Below the pieces are notes generated by a model, which saw nothing but the letters and a program-made list of their open reading frames with translations, was not told where the DNA came from and did not search any database. Position numbers and translations under genes: made by a program. This document shows, piece after piece, positions 35,001 to 47,460 of a stretch of DNA of 64,000 bases (its first letter is position 1; the number at the start of each line of letters is the position of its first letter). Source of the DNA: Lonicera japonica (taxonomy: Eukaryota > Streptophyta > Magnoliopsida > Dipsacales > Caprifoliaceae); NCBI GenBank assembly GCA_021464415.1, contig CM038464.1, forward strand, positions 1,364,001 through 1,428,000, written 5' to 3'.

Positions 35001-38000
35001 TGCTTATTGGAAAAATGGTGAGAATAACAGGGAAAGATGATAGATATAATCCCTAGACAAATGCTCCAGTCACATTTATTTTCATTTTAAGGGACGCTGT
35101 CACACTTTCCAACAGTCATACACACATCATTGACAACTTTCTTGAGGTGGTGACTAGCATATTTTAGCAGCCATGGGAACAGAATTAGTCCAATCAGAAT
35201 ATACGCCAACCCGTCACAGAACACAAGCATTCCGAGTTGGGTCATACTTTATTGATGTAAAAAGATCCTCCACAGCATGATGTTGTAGCTTCCAAGAAAC
35301 ATAAAACCATCAAAAAACTTTTATTCTAACGATTGAAATAGAAATTCAAATTTAGCTTACATATCATAGCTCTCTGCCTCCACAACTGTGTGTTCCATGT
35401 CAAGCCGCCCGAGAAATGAAGGTTTCGAAGTGAATGTAGACAGATGCTGAGCAAGATTAATGTGCCTCTACAACAAAAACAAACAACAATTTATAGCTTT
35501 GAACACACTTAGACGCCATATTCACAAAACGCTCAATGAACACCAAAACTTACAGTCATCTCTGGCAATGAATTTAGCTTTTTGACGAAGTCCTTCAATT
35601 CAGACACCGTCTGATTCTGCATGAAGTTGAGCTTCTGTTAAATTTATTTTACCTAATCATTTAGCTATCCCAGAAAGAAAATCCTTAAATCTCTTTCTTA
35701 GTTATGCTGCACAATTATTCTGAAGTTTATTGAACATTATTTGCAATAATCATATATAATTGGTAGGTGGCAAAATATTGTTAAAGGGTGCATTTGAAAA
35801 GGACATTTTAAAATATTTGACTTCCATAGCTGGGGGGAGGAGGATCAAATGCATTAGACACAGATATCAGTTTCATACGTCCAAGAAAGATTCCATGTCA
35901 AAATCCAGTATAATCAAAAGGCAAAGAAAGATACGTGCTCAATTGTTAGCTATTGGCTTACAGTACTTGACATCTCTGTATAGTCCTGTTTCATGGATGT
36001 TGCCTTTTGACGTAGAACCTGCAGTCACTGCAAATGGCAAGTAAACAAAAAGGAACTCCAAAGAAGGAAACTTTTGCAAATTCAGTGACAAATGAAAAAC
36101 AGAAAACCGTGAGAAGCAACAGGCCACAGACATCATATATATATAACCATAAAATGGATCAACCTGGACAACAACTTCAAAATTAAGATCCCGTATCTCC
36201 TTGAACAACTTGTCACTGAAATAAGGTCAAGGCAGTAGTAGTTAATCAAGGTGCCAGAACAAACTAAAAGATACAAAGTGATAAAAACAAACGATGCCGA
36301 AATAAATAAACTAGCCAGCCTTCAACAAAGAGAAAAAACACATACATATTTTCATTTCCCCCCAAAAAAATATACGAATCTTGGACCATCAAAACTAAAT
36401 GAATGTACTGAGTGAACATTGAATAACCACCAGCCCCCACCACCACCACCACAAAAGAGAGTATATGTGTGCTTGCACATTCATCGAGAATGTGAACAGA
36501 AGCATACACTCGTTCACGCGTGCATAAAGAATGTGGACAGAATCAGTGTATAGATATAAGAAACAGTGGATATATAATAAGAATGCTACGACCCACAAAC
36601 TAAGGGCCAAATAGATTGTGAACAGAATCATTCATAGAGAATGTCCATAATTTATGTGGCGAAGTACGAACTTATATACCTAGAATTAAGTGGAACTTTC
36701 ATCTTTTTTCCCTCTTGTTGGCCACCCATGATTGATGCATCTAGCTCCACAGCACCATTATTGACATGAAGAAACTGCACCAAACCTATTAGAGATTGCA
36801 CACAGAAATCTACATATAAAATTAAATGTTGTCACCTTCAATTTTTTCTTTAGCAGGAAAGAACCGGGGACCTGGTATGCTTCAAGTACTTATTTTAAGA
36901 AAATTAAGGCAGTTTAATTTTGCTAAAACCTCACTAGACTCAACCGTTCTAAAAGGAAAATGTCAAGAACGCAGAGCTATGTCAAGAACCCCATCACAGA
37001 AATCCAACTAACAAGACAAATTGAGTAGACTGATACTGAACCTTGGTTCAGTCTCAGGTTGTCTGTCATGTAATAAATCTTATGTGGCAAAAGTTTCATG
37101 GACAATCAGAATCAGAATGTGATGGATTGGGCATAGTTCCTTGAGGACATGCCGTCATTTCTGGTCTTCATTGCAAACAGCGTGTCACATATGAGGACAC
37201 TTAATTAATTATTTTCCTTTTGGTCACTCTTCCATTTCTTGTTTTGAGATCTCTTTACAAATTCCTTGTTTACAAAAACCCTAATTACTCCCATGAGTAA
37301 AACCTAGTTCATGAGTTTTTCTTAAATTTGATGTGTTTACATTGTTACAAAACTAGGAACCTATATTTTCCTTCAAAATGATTTAGCGGCAATCAGTTTT
37401 CCTCTCCTATTTTTGTTACTTTATCCATCCAAGTTATCTACTTTAACTAGCCAATGTTCATTCCTCCAGTCTTGTGGTCTCCTCTGACACACAATAAAAT
37501 AATTTAAAATTTCATTGGTACTGAATTGTATATTCCTTCCATTTGCTCCTTTTCTGTTATATACCTCATCCAGCAGTCCTTCATAAGTTAATTGAGAACA
37601 CATAGGAGTTACCATGTCCACCTGCATCAAGTAAAAATAACTTTAAGCCCACTACCGACAAATTCACTAGTTAGAAATTCAATCATCCATTCACATGGAA
37701 ATGACGATGTTCTGCCCTACTCAATCAACCTTTACCTAAAGCATTGTCTCCAATCAATATATGATTGAATCAGCAAACTGAATACGACATAGTATAACCA
37801 GGATAGATACTTAATTTACCCCAAATCTCAATAACATCTAGTGTTTGGCTCAAGTAGGTCCCGACAATAGGTTAATCCAACATTGTCCAAAAGTTAGGTC
37901 GGGGCTTTCGAAAAACAAATACATCATTATTTCATAGAGATGAAGAATGTCAAGACTCTAAGCGTGACAAAGTCCATAAACATCTGACAAAATATAACCA

Positions 38001-41000
38001 AACAGAAAAGATGGAGCAATTTAGTAAGATATCTAAACTTCAAGGGAAATATGGTAGTTAATAATCACTGTGTAGCCAGTGTCATGAAAAATCCATTGTG
38101 TTGAGATTTGTATATTCTATTTATAGCATGCGTATATTTAGGATATATTTAGAGAATCCTTATTAGAAGGAAACTCCTTAATATACTAGGTCTCTCTCTT
38201 GTATATATATTTTGTACCTTTCTACTCAATGATATAACATAATTCTCACATTCTCACATGGTATCAGAGGATTCGATCCTCATATAGTAACCAAACCCTA
38301 GCCACCTCACATAGTAACCAAACCCTAGCCGCTGTGCTTATATTCCAGCGTGTAAACCCTAGCCGCTGTGTTTCTATCCTAGCGTGTAAACCCTAGCCGT
38401 CGAGTATCAAAAAAAAAATTTATTGTTCATCCGAGCACTGTTCATCCAAGCACTATTCATGCATTATTGTTCACGCGTCACTGTTCATGCGTTACTGTTC
38501 ACGTTTTCAGATCCATTTTTTTTTCCCAGATCGTCTCTCTAAGATCTGTGTTCTAGCCTATTTCTAATCTATTCCCAGCATTAGTTTGGTGGTATTTTGG
38601 CTTATACTACAAGACTCTAATGGGTACTCCAAGCGAAGAATTAATCCTTACGCTTCCGGTATCTGCCACTAAATATGCTGAGTTCCTGCAATTCCAAGAG
38701 AACAAGCTGTCCATCTCCAATGCTTATGTAAATCAAACTGGTAACCTTATTGCCTGTATCTCTCAATCATCATCTCTTGGATCTTGGGTTCTTGATTCTG
38801 GTGCTTCTAACCATATGTCTGGTAACAAGAATTTGTTCTCTTCTATTACTTATCCTGATTCATTGTCTACCGTTACCTTAGCCAATGGCTCTCAAACAAA
38901 AGTTAAAGGCATTGGACAGGTTAAATCCTTGCATACCTTGTCTTTAAATTATGTTCTTTTTTTGCCTGGATGTCCTTTCAATTTGATTTCAATTAGCAAA
39001 TTAACCCAAACCTTGCCTTATTATGTTACCTTTGTTGCTAATTCGGTTCTTGTACAGGAGTACTGGGAAGTTAATTGAAGTAGGACATGAGTACCGTGGT
39101 CTATACTACCTCAGCCTACCATCAACCCCTGTAGCTTGTGTTGCTAGTAATCCACCTGCACTCCTTCACCAGCGTTTAGGCCATCCCAACCTACAAAAAC
39201 TACAAAAGATAGTGCAAAGTCTTTCTCCTGTGTCATCTTTAGAGTGTAAGTCTTGTCAGTTAGGAAAACACATTCGTAATTCTTTTTCCAGTCATGTTAA
39301 TAAACAAGCAGATTCACCTTTTTCTCTAATTCATTCTGATGTATGGGATCCTAGTCGTGTCAAGATAACTTTGGGTTTTCAATATTTTGTCACTTTTGTT
39401 AATGATTTTTTCCGATGCACTTGGTTATTTTTAATGAAAAATCGTTTCGAGCTATTCTCCATCTTTCAAACATTTTGCTCAGAAATTAAAACTCAATTTG
39501 GCACCACTATTCATACTTTCCGCAGTGATAATCCACGAGAATATTTTCTTGACCCCTTCCAATCCTTTATGACTTCTCAGGGCATATTTCACCAATCTTC
39601 TTGTGCTCATGCTCCTCAACAAAATAAAGTGGCTGAACGGAAAAATAGACACTTGATTGAAACTATTCGTACTCTCCTTATTCACAATCATGTTCCACAA
39701 CGTTTTTGGGGAGACGCAGTCCTCACCGCTTGCTATTTAATTAATAGGATGCCATCCTCAGTTTTAGAACATTAGGTACCTCATTCTCTGTTATTTTCCC
39801 ACCCAGCCTCTCTATTCTGTCCACTCCCGTGTCTTTGGCTGCACTTGTTTTGTTCATGACCTCACTCCTGGGAAAGATAAGTTACATGCCAAATCTCTCA
39901 AATGTATCTTTTTAGGGTATTCTCGCTTACAAAAGGGTTATCGTTATTTTTCCTCAGACTTTAAACGATACCTTATTTCCGCAACCGTCACCTTCTTTGA
40001 GACAACACCCTTCCTTCCCTCTTCAAAGAGTGTTGTGTGTCCTATTGATATTAGTGAGTCCCCTATATCAAACGTTAATCCTATTCCACAAGTTGTGTGC
40101 TTTCCTGATCCTGTGGCTCCCACTGCCACCTTGCCACCTCCTCTACTTACCTACCATCGCCGACCTCAACCTATATCTGTTGAGAACCCCACCACCGAGC
40201 CTACTACAACAACAACAACAACAACAAGCCTTTATCCCACTAGGTGGGGTCGGCTACATGGATCAAACAACGCCATAGTGATCTGTCGTGAATCATATCT
40301 ATAGTGAAACCATTCACCTCTAAATCCTTCTTAATAGTTTCACCTATAGTTTTTCTAGGTCTTCCTCTGCCTCTAACAACCAGGCTTCCCTCCATATGAT
40401 CAACTCTCCTTACCACGGCATCTACAGGTCTCCTCCATACATGCCCAAACCATCTAAGTCGAGATTCAACCATCTTTTCTGGAATAGGTGCCACCCCAAC
40501 TCCCTCTCTGATGGTAACATTCCTGATCTTATCTTTCCTAGTCTTGCCACTCATCCATCTCAACATTCTCATCTCAGCTACACTTAGTTTATTCTCGTGT
40601 TGGCTTTTGACCGCCCAACACTCAGTCCCATACAACATCGCTGGTCTAACCGCGGTACGATAGAATTTTCCTTTTAACTTGAGTGGTACCTTTTTATCAC
40701 ATAACACACCCGAAGCTTTCCTCCATTTCAACCATCCTGCTTGAATCCGGTGGTTTACATCTCCCTCTATCTCCCCATCTTCTTGTATAATGGATCCAAG
40801 ATACTTAAACCGAGTAACTTGTGGTATGACATTGTCCCCAACTTTTACCTCTAAGTTAGTAGTGCTCCGCCTTTTACTGAACTTGCACTCCATATATTCT
40901 GTCTTACTTCTGCTTAAACGAAAGCCATGCGCTTCTAAATTTTGTCTCCAAGTTTCCACCTTCCCATTTAGCTCTTCTCTGGACTCACCCACTAGGACAA

Positions 41001-44000
41001 TATCATCTGCAAACAGCATACATCGCGGTGCTGGCTCTTGAATGTGTTCCGTGAGTACATCTAAGACCAAGGTAAACAGATAAGGGCTCAAAGCTGACCC
41101 TTGGTGTAGTCCTATAGTTATAGGAAAATCTTCTGTGGATCCACTATGTGTTCTCACACTAGTCATAGCTCCTTCATACATGTCCTTGATAACACGAATA
41201 TAGGCAATTCTAACCCCTTTCTTCTCCAGAGCTTTCCACAAAATCTCTCTGGGTACCCTATCGTACGCCTTCTCCAAGTCAATGAAAACCATGTGTAGGT
41301 CCTTTTGATCCCTCCGATATCGCTCCATCAAACGCCGCAACAAGTAGATTGCTTCCATGGTCGACCACCGAGCCTACTACTGAGACTATATCCGAGCCCA
41401 TTCCCCCATCACCGGATCCACTGGCCTCATCTCCTACTCCAGTTACGCCTTCAGTTTCGGCTCCTGACCTGGATCTTCCTATTAGCAAACGCAAAGGTAT
41501 TCGTTCTACTCGTAACCTTCATCCCATTTATAACTTTGTGAGTTATCATCGTTTATCTCCACAATATACTGCATTTGTATCGTCTTTGTCTCCTGTTTCT
41601 ACACCTAAAAATATAGGAGCTGCTCTTTCTGATCCGGGTTGGCGCCAGGCTATGGTTAATGAGATGTCAGCCTTGCATTCGAGTGGCACATAGGACCTCG
41701 TGCCTCTTCCTCCTGGTAAATCAACAGTGGGTTGTCGTTAGATTTACACTATCAAAGTTGGGCCCAATGAAAATGTTGATCGTTTAAAAGCTCGATTAGT
41801 TACAAAAGGGTATACCCAGATCTATAGGTTTGATTGTAGTGATACGTTCTCTCCGGTGGCTAAGATGTCCTCTGTTTGTCTATTTCTCTCTATGGCAGCC
41901 ATTCATCACTGGCCCCTTTATCAATTGGATATCAAGAATGCTTTTCTGCATAACGAATTACAAGAAGAGGTTTATATGGAGCAACCGCCTGGGTTTGTTG
42001 CTCAGGGGGAGTCTAATATGGTGTGTCGCCTTCGTTATTCTCTTTATGGTCTAAAGCAATCCCCACGAGCGTGGTTTGGACATTTTAGTTCGGTTGTCCT
42101 TCAGTTTGGTATGACTCGTAGTAAAGCTGATCACTCTGTCTTTTACTCCCATTCGTCTTCTGACAAATGCATCTACTTGGTCGTTTATGTGGATGACATC
42201 GTTATTACGGGAAATGATCAAGAGGGCATACAGAGACTCAAGCAACATCTATTTCACCACTTTCAGACTAAAGATCTGGGAAAACTCAAATACTTTCTAG
42301 GAATAGAAGTTGCTCAATCCCAACAAGGTATTCTCATCTCTCAGTAGAAGTATGCCTTAGATATCTTAGAAAAAACTGGCATAACAAATTATAAACCGGA
42401 AAACTCCGATGGATCCAAATGTCAAACTCCTACCTAATCAAGGGGAGCCGTTATAAGACCCTAGTAAATACCGGAGACTCGTTGGGAAACTTAACTACTT
42501 CACCATGACACGCCCTGGTATCGCGTTCTCGATAAGTGTACTCAGTCAGTTCCTAAGTGCCTCGTGTGATAGTCATTGGGAGATAACTGTTTGTATTTTA
42601 AAATACATAAAGAAGGCACCAGGCGAAAGTCTTCTTTATGAAAGTAGAGGCCACACTGAGGTCGTTGGCTACTCCGATGCTGATTGGGCAGGCTGCCCAC
42701 ATGATAAACGTTCAACCAGTGGGTACTGTATCTTTGTTGGAGGAAATTTGGTCTCATGGAAAAGCAAGAAACAATCAGTTGTTTCTCTATCCACCGCTGA
42801 GGTGGAATATCGAGCAATGGCCAAAGCAACGTGTGAGCTCATTTGGATGAAACAATTATTACAGGAGCTGAAGTTCTTAAAGATTCAACAAATGAAATTA
42901 ATGTGCGATAACCAAGCAGCTCTCCACATTGCCTCCAATCCAGTCTTTCATAAGAGGATTAAATATATTGAGATTAATTGCCACTTTATTAGAGAGAAAA
43001 TTCTTTTAGGGGAGATAACGACGAGCTACGTGAAATCGAATGATCAACTAGCTGATATCTTTACAAAGTCTCTCAGTGGCCCTCGAGTCAATTACATTTG
43101 TAACAAGCTTGGAACCTACAACTTGTACGCTCCAACTTGAGGGGGGGTGTTGAGATTTATATATTCTATTTATAGCATGTGTATATTTAGGATATATTTA
43201 GAGAATCCTTATTAGAAGGAAACTCCTTAATATACTAGGTCTCTCTCTTGTATATATATTTTGTACCTTTCTACTCAATGATATAACATAATTCTCACAT
43301 TCTCACACATTGCAATAACAATAGTCAACTCATGGAAGGAGGAACCCATTAACATCTCTGTACAGGAGGTTAGTCTAATTATCTGAACCAGATGCAAACA
43401 ATGTATTTGAGCTTTGGTCAAGGGGAGTAATGTTAGTTGCCCTAAAGCTACAAAAGTTAATGAGAACTTACTTCTGATGTCAATTGTGTTGGTATACTAT
43501 GTTTGGATTTAACCCAAGTAATAAACGGATTTAATTTTTGGGTTCTGCTCATTATCTCAGGAGCATTATTGACTGTGGCACCGTCCTTTCAACTATATCT
43601 TAATCAGATTAATATGCTTTATTCTCAGGCACGAACCACAACATTTAGTACGCAAAGGGCAGCCATAGAAGGCAAAGAGAAACAATGCATGCTATATAAC
43701 ACGTTATAATGCCAAATAAAAAACTTTCAAAAAAAGTAAACCAATTGTAAAGACGGTAAAAAGAAAAGTACCTCCCTGTCAAGAAGGATAAGGGTATCTA
43801 TCTCAGGCATGCCCATCTGCAGAAAAGTAACATAAACATGTGTTAGTGACTGAAATAGACATTCATGACTTAGAATGATTCTAAATAGTTTAGTGATGTA
43901 AAATTACATCAGATGAGTTAACTGGTTCTTCGGCTTGCATGCGGTTGAGAATGTCAGCTACACGTACTGATGCTTTCCCTTTGGCCCTAACATTTGGTAT

Positions 44001-45383
44001 CACGCCAAAAGAGGACTACAATAGACTAACATCAATAGCTGTAGGATAATAAACAAAAGCAAAAGGAGCAAGAAACTAGATATGCTTTAAAATCAATTTA
44101 CAACGTATAAACCACCTCAATTTATGAAAATCATACGGTCCGAAATTTAAACCCAATCTACAAGGCTAAGTAAATTGTGTAGGTAAACTGATCAAAATTA
44201 CCTCAAGCTTGTGAAGTGCTTTTGCTATATGCCAAATAGAAGTCGTATCACCGTCCACTAGGCATTCCTGTCAAATAGAAAACAGCCATTTATATGAATC
44301 CCTTGCTCGAGGAAGTTTTATTTTGTTAAATATTCACTGCAATGGCATATCCAACATACTTTATATGCAGAATCGAGTTCAAATGACAACTCGTCCTCGT
44401 CGATTGGAACTACATATAGCGGGTACTCCCCGATAGTCAACAAATTGTGAATCTTTTCATCCTCAAGTATCTGCAGAAGCATACAAATGGTATAGTGTGC
44501 AAAGCATATGACTGTGTGGATAATGATCCTTGACTCAAATTTCATACCAACTCGTGAATGACAAAGAAAGCTTACCTTCTCACATACAACTGCGCGACGG
44601 GGAACAAAATAAAGAAAATATTCACGTTGAAGTCCTTTTGAAATATCATTGTGAATGTGTGAGCAGATGAATTTCATCAAATCAATCTGAGTTCGTACAA
44701 GGTAAACGATTTTGGTACATTCAGTCTGAACTGGTTCCGGATTAAGATGCCGCAACTCAACCCCATGTTCCTAGTATAAATCACCACTCAATCGAATGTT
44801 AGTACAGCTAATTCCTTTTCGTATCTACACCTGTTTTTGTTACTAGACAGATTTTAAGGAACTAAACCGCATTCAAACTCCAAAAGACCTCGTGAAATAT
44901 GAATCCAGATCAAATTGTCATTGATTTACAAAATGTTGCGAGAGAAAATAAAATTCCACACTAATTAGGGCAAAAGCAAATAATTAACATAGGTAAATTA
45001 CCTTGAGAAGTGCGGTCTGGACGATCAACGAGAGAGATCCTCCAAGCGTCGGATCGATAACCAAACACTTTTTCCCTCGAATCTAGAAGTACATGTAAAA
45101 TCGCATCATTATGATGAATATCTCATAAGATTCGGAGTTGAATAAATAATTGGAGCATGTATATATACGCATAGGATTTGTATAAAAATAAAAATTACTT
45201 ACATTCTTGAGGATGATGATGAGTTCCTTCTGAGACTGATCTCTGAAAGTGATAAATAAATGAAATTATATATTATTAACACGTAATGGTACTAATAATA
45301 TCAAATATGTGTGTGTCGATGCATACATACCTCATGGATGTGAGGTTGAGTGGAGAATTATCCAGGTTCGGAATTTGAGCCAT
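29030..45383 (-). CDS. VPS33: VPS33, Sec1/Munc18 subunit of HOPS/CORVET
   Basis: SM-family protein that templates SNARE assembly for fusion at the tonoplast and prevacuolar compartment. I assembled 22 minus-strand exons: 45383-45331, 45242-45203, 45082-45002, 44770-44576, 44470-44360, 44267-44202, 44015-43908, 43816-43772, 37621-37565, 36774-36680, 36215-36164, 36018-35962, 35616-35554, 35467-35361, 34343-34221, 34137-34056, 33977-33907, 33491-33411, 31963-31906, 31770-31709, 29956-29863, 29119-29030. They total 1791 nt, 596 aa, all in phase; Arabidopsis VPS33 is about 592 aa. Landmarks are [17 protein letters not shown], ..[29 protein letters not shown].., ..[13 protein letters not shown].., and ..[20 protein letters not shown] near the C-terminus. 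Intron 15 is GC-AG. Intron 8 (37622-43771) carries the Copia element. No lesion was seen in the coding sequence. Confidence 0.96.
32995..33060. repeat. Short tandem duplication in VPS33 intron 18
   Basis: AGAAGCTCATCCCC..TTAACAGCATCCAG occurs twice in a row (about 33003-33057), with two extra C in the second copy. It lies inside intron 18 and has no coding effect. Confidence 0.7.
34138..34220 (-). other. Non-canonical GC-AG intron (VPS33 intron 15)
   Basis: On the minus strand exon 15 ends ..TACTTGAG and is followed by GCAAGTACTG; exon 16 begins GCGAGAGC after ..GGTTTAG. Joining them gives ..DYLRRELLHS.., matching the conserved VPS33 sequence. Shifting the junction to a GT would break that frame. 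GC donors with an otherwise strong consensus are a known minor class of U2 introns. Confidence 0.85.
38099..38258 (+). repeat. 5' LTR of the Copia element
   Basis: 160 bp, starting TGTTGAGATTTG and ending CATTCTCACA. It differs from the 3' LTR at two positions (G/A near base 12 and C/T near base 33). It contains TATATATATTTTG as a possible TATA region. Confidence 0.93.
38259..38270 (+). other. Copia primer binding site (initiator-Met tRNA)
   Basis: TGGTATCAGAGG follows the 5' LTR without a gap; 11 of 12 bases match the common plant site TGGTATCAGAGC complementary to the 3' end of initiator-Met tRNA. Confidence 0.9.
38271..38619 (+). promoter_or_regulatory. Copia leader with telobox-like and ACTGTTCA repeats
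   Basis: The untranslated leader contains AAACCCTAG four times (38293, 38320, 38354, 38388), each followed by CC. A run of C/ACTGTTCA-type repeats follows (about 38430-38510). AAACCCTA is the plant telobox core. Whether these copies do anything here is unknown. Confidence 0.6.
40208..41363 (-). mobile_element. 5'-truncated LINE nested in the Copia element
   Basis: A 17-bp target duplication ACCACCGAGCCTACTAC (40191-40207 and 41364-41380) brackets 1156 bp. On the minus strand the element ends ..TAGTGGGATAAAGGCTTG followed by (TTG)n, the microsatellite tail of a common plant RTE-type LINE rather than poly-A. The 5' end is truncated within RT. The Copia sequence reads on correctly across the duplication, so the LINE came later. 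Confidence 0.93.
40240..41358 (-). CDS. LINE reverse transcriptase, C-terminal part, open frame
   Basis: A 372-aa uninterrupted frame runs to the truncation point, so the 'start' ATG is probably internal to the original ORF. RT motifs are present in order: [13 protein letters not shown] (residues about 25-37, first catalytic Asp 27), [13 protein letters not shown] (83-95) and [10 protein letters not shown] (116-125). The region after about 130 carries [12 protein letters not shown] and the C-terminal [11 protein letters not shown] block typical of plant LINEs. The endonuclease and N-terminal RT are lost with the 5' truncation. The absence of stops points to a recent insertion; the protein is unlikely to be made or useful here. 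Confidence 0.9.
   Translation of the reverse strand: MEAIYLLRRLMERYRRDQKDLHMVFIDLEKAYDRVPREILWKALEKKGVRIAYIRVIKDMYEGAMTSVRTHSGSTEDFPITIGLHQGSALSPYLFTLVLDVLTEHIQEPAPRCMLFADDIVLVGESREELNGKVETWRQNLEAHGFRLSRSKTEYMECKFSKRRSTTNLEVKVGDNVIPQVTRFKYLGSIIQEDGEIEGDVNHRIQAGWLKWRKASGVLCDKKVPLKLKGKFYRTAVRPAMLYGTECWAVKSQHENKLSVAEMRMLRWMSGKTRKDKIRNVTIREGVGVAPIPEKMVESRLRWFGHVWRRPVDAVVRRVDHMEGSLVVRGRGRPRKTIGETIKKDLEVNGFTIDMIHDRSLWRCLIHVADPT
43148..43307 (+). repeat. 3' LTR of the Copia element
   Basis: 160 bp, starting TGTTGAGATTTA and ending CATTCTCACA, followed by the CATTG duplication. It is preceded by a polypurine tract (GAGGGGGGG, 43139-43147). Confidence 0.93.
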
Positions 45384-47431
45384 TTGTTCTTTTCTCTAAA
45401 ACCTCTATCTTCGCTCCTGTGTGTTATTATAAGAAGAAGATGATGATGATTTCGCAGCTTTCAGTGGGCTTACTGCTTCTGATTTTGGAAGCGGGACGGT
45501 TTGGGCTTTCACTAACGGCTAATTCATTAAATAGTCTTCAGATTACGTATGGGCCAAGCACTACTCGACTTTCAAGTTTCAACCGACGGTTAACTAATTG
45601 AGTCGGTGATTTGATTTTAAATTCGGGATATTAGAAAATGAAATTTATTTGGAAAAAAAAAATTAAGAAATAATATTTTTGTAAATAAAGAATCTATTTT
45701 TCACCAAATTTTAAAATGAGTGTAATGTTAATTTTGTAGAAAATTTTCAAATCGTAATATTTTATAGTAAAATATTGTGCAAAACTATGTTTGTACTGCA
45801 TATTACTATATCTAAGTGTTTAATTGACTTATTTTAGAGTTATTTTAACAAGTTACAAATTTAAACCCCTTTATTAATAAAAACACATATGATAGTTTTT
45901 TTGAATTATGCAAAGTTAAGTTATACTTTTTATTTTTTTTTAATACATTACTATGTATTAGGTGTATTGGGGTTTATTTAAGTAATAATATACTACTAGT
46001 TAAAAAATGTAAATATATAATGTAAAACAAATTTACACTAAAATTTTTGAATTTTAAAGTTAAGTTTACACAAAACACAATTTTTGCAAAATTAAATTTG
46101 CATAAAACACAATTTTTGTCAAAGTTCTTATTTTAAAACACAATTGATAAATAAGTCTTTATTTAAAAATAAATTTAAAAACAAGCCCTTGTTTCCAAAA
46201 AAAATATTGTTTTCTGATTTTTTTTTTACAAAAAATAATGTCACACAAGACCTTTTGCCCCATTTCCAATTATAATTTTCTTTGCTACGAATTATATAGG
46301 AATATATTAGCTATCAATGCACAGGCGGCATAAAACTTTTGTATGACAAAAGATTAAATAAAAAATAAATATAATATTCTATTATATTCAATAATTATTA
46401 AAAAGTAAAAGGTATTTTAAATTTAATAGTAAGATACATGAAAAAAGTTATATATATTATGTGTCATATCATACTTCTCGTATTTATCTTCGTTCTACTT
46501 TCAACCCTGACTAGAAACATCTTAATTGTACTTATTCAGCATAATTAGGACAATATTAAAAATTAAATTGCACATAGAAATGAATTCAATACATTAAATA
46601 AAAGATGAATTAATTAAGAGCACACAGATATAAAAAAAAATGAGCTCATCTTAAGATATAGCTAGCTGTATGTTATGGGTCCTTTGGGTTTGATAGTTTT
46701 GAAGGCGTAGCCTTGTTAGCGATGGTCAAGTTACTCGGGGTTTAATTTCGTCGAGTTTGAAAGCAATTTGATTCAAATTTTCAATTACTTAAACGTTCAG
46801 CTTTTTCATCAAATTGATTAACAATTTAACTTCTCAAATTATGTCTCTAATGAATAATTTTATTGATATTTGAGAAAGCTAAAAGACAAAACACAATCAA
46901 CAAAATTAACACATAAACATACATTGTTAAATATTTAGTGAAAAAAATAAAAGATTTTATATAACAATAAAAGTTTGTCAACTATCTATGTTTATATATG
47001 TTCTGAGAAGGTTTTTTCCCCATTCTTTTGTTATAACTTGAAATAGACGAAGAGCACATGTACTGCGGGTACCCATCCTGATTAAGAATTAAGAAAGGCT
47101 AAAATCTCCAAATCTAGGCGTTAGCTATTAGAGTCATTTAGATGAAAATTTCAGAAAGCTGTGGCTAATTGTCATGAAGTAAAAATCAGTGATATTAATA
47201 AACTGTCTCATTTTATAGTACGAGGAATCAAATGGTGAAGGGAACTAAAGAAGTAGGTGGACATGGGAAATTGAATGAGAAATTAATTATATATTAATTA
47301 TTGGAATTAGTATTTATAGAAGAAATCAACGAAAAAAAACATGTAAAATGTAAGACAATTACTATAGGCATTTACAATGGACACATGTCAAAGCTCGAGC
47401 AAAAATATCCCACTTCTCCTATTTTATAATA
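45384..47431. other. VPS33 upstream region and AT-rich intergenic DNA
   Basis: The first 250 bp contain two site II-like motifs on the plus strand, TGGGCT (45465-45470) and TGGGCC (45550-45555), a promoter feature common in plant housekeeping genes. The rest, to the Helitron border, is AT-rich with no gene, RNA or repeat I can name. Confidence 0.5.
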
Positions 47432-47460
47432 CTAGAGTGCTACCCGTGCGATGCACGGGC
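47432..47460 (-). other. Helitron 3' terminus: hairpin plus CTAG
   Basis: CCCGTGC (47443-47449) pairs perfectly with GCACGGG (47453-47459) around a GAT loop. CTAG (47432-47435) is 7 nt beyond the stem. A GC hairpin just inside CTRR is the transposition terminator of plant Helitrons. Confidence 0.93.

Larger units (their letters stand above)
38620..43140 (+). pseudogene. Copia pol polyprotein, gag-deleted and broken
   Basis: The first frame (38620-39078) starts [12 protein letters not shown] and within about 58 residues reaches the protease active site [13 protein letters not shown] (Asp at residue 59). The roughly 250-300 residues of gag normally before it are therefore absent. After a frameshift near 39060 comes integrase, with HHCC zinc ([19 protein letters not shown]) and core residues SDVW, RSDN and VAERKNR. 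A stop lies at 39773 and the LINE interrupts at 40208. RT (41856-42347) has [15 protein letters not shown] and [11 protein letters not shown]. RNase H (42505-43140) has [10 protein letters not shown] and [12 protein letters not shown]. Stops occur at 41691, 41741 and 42346. It cannot make a complete polyprotein. Confidence 0.92.
38099..43307 (+). mobile_element. Ty1/Copia retrotransposon in VPS33 intron 8, with nested LINE
   Basis: LTRs of 160 bp (38099-38258 and 43148-43307) differ by only two bases in my reading and are flanked by a perfect CATTG duplication (38094-38098 and 43308-43312). The 5' LTR is followed at once by TGGTATCAGAGG, the initiator-Met primer site. The 3' LTR is preceded by a G-rich tract. 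Pol domains run on the plus strand in Copia order (protease, integrase, RT, RNase H), antisense to VPS33. Nearly all of gag is missing and pol has stops, yet the LTRs are nearly identical, so the copy is recent and was probably moved by enzymes from another element. Confidence 0.95.

Noticed and set aside
39997..40304. Plus-strand proline- and threonine-rich frames
   Set aside because: They cross the Copia/LINE junction and the (ACA)n tail, so they are chimeric artefacts of nesting.
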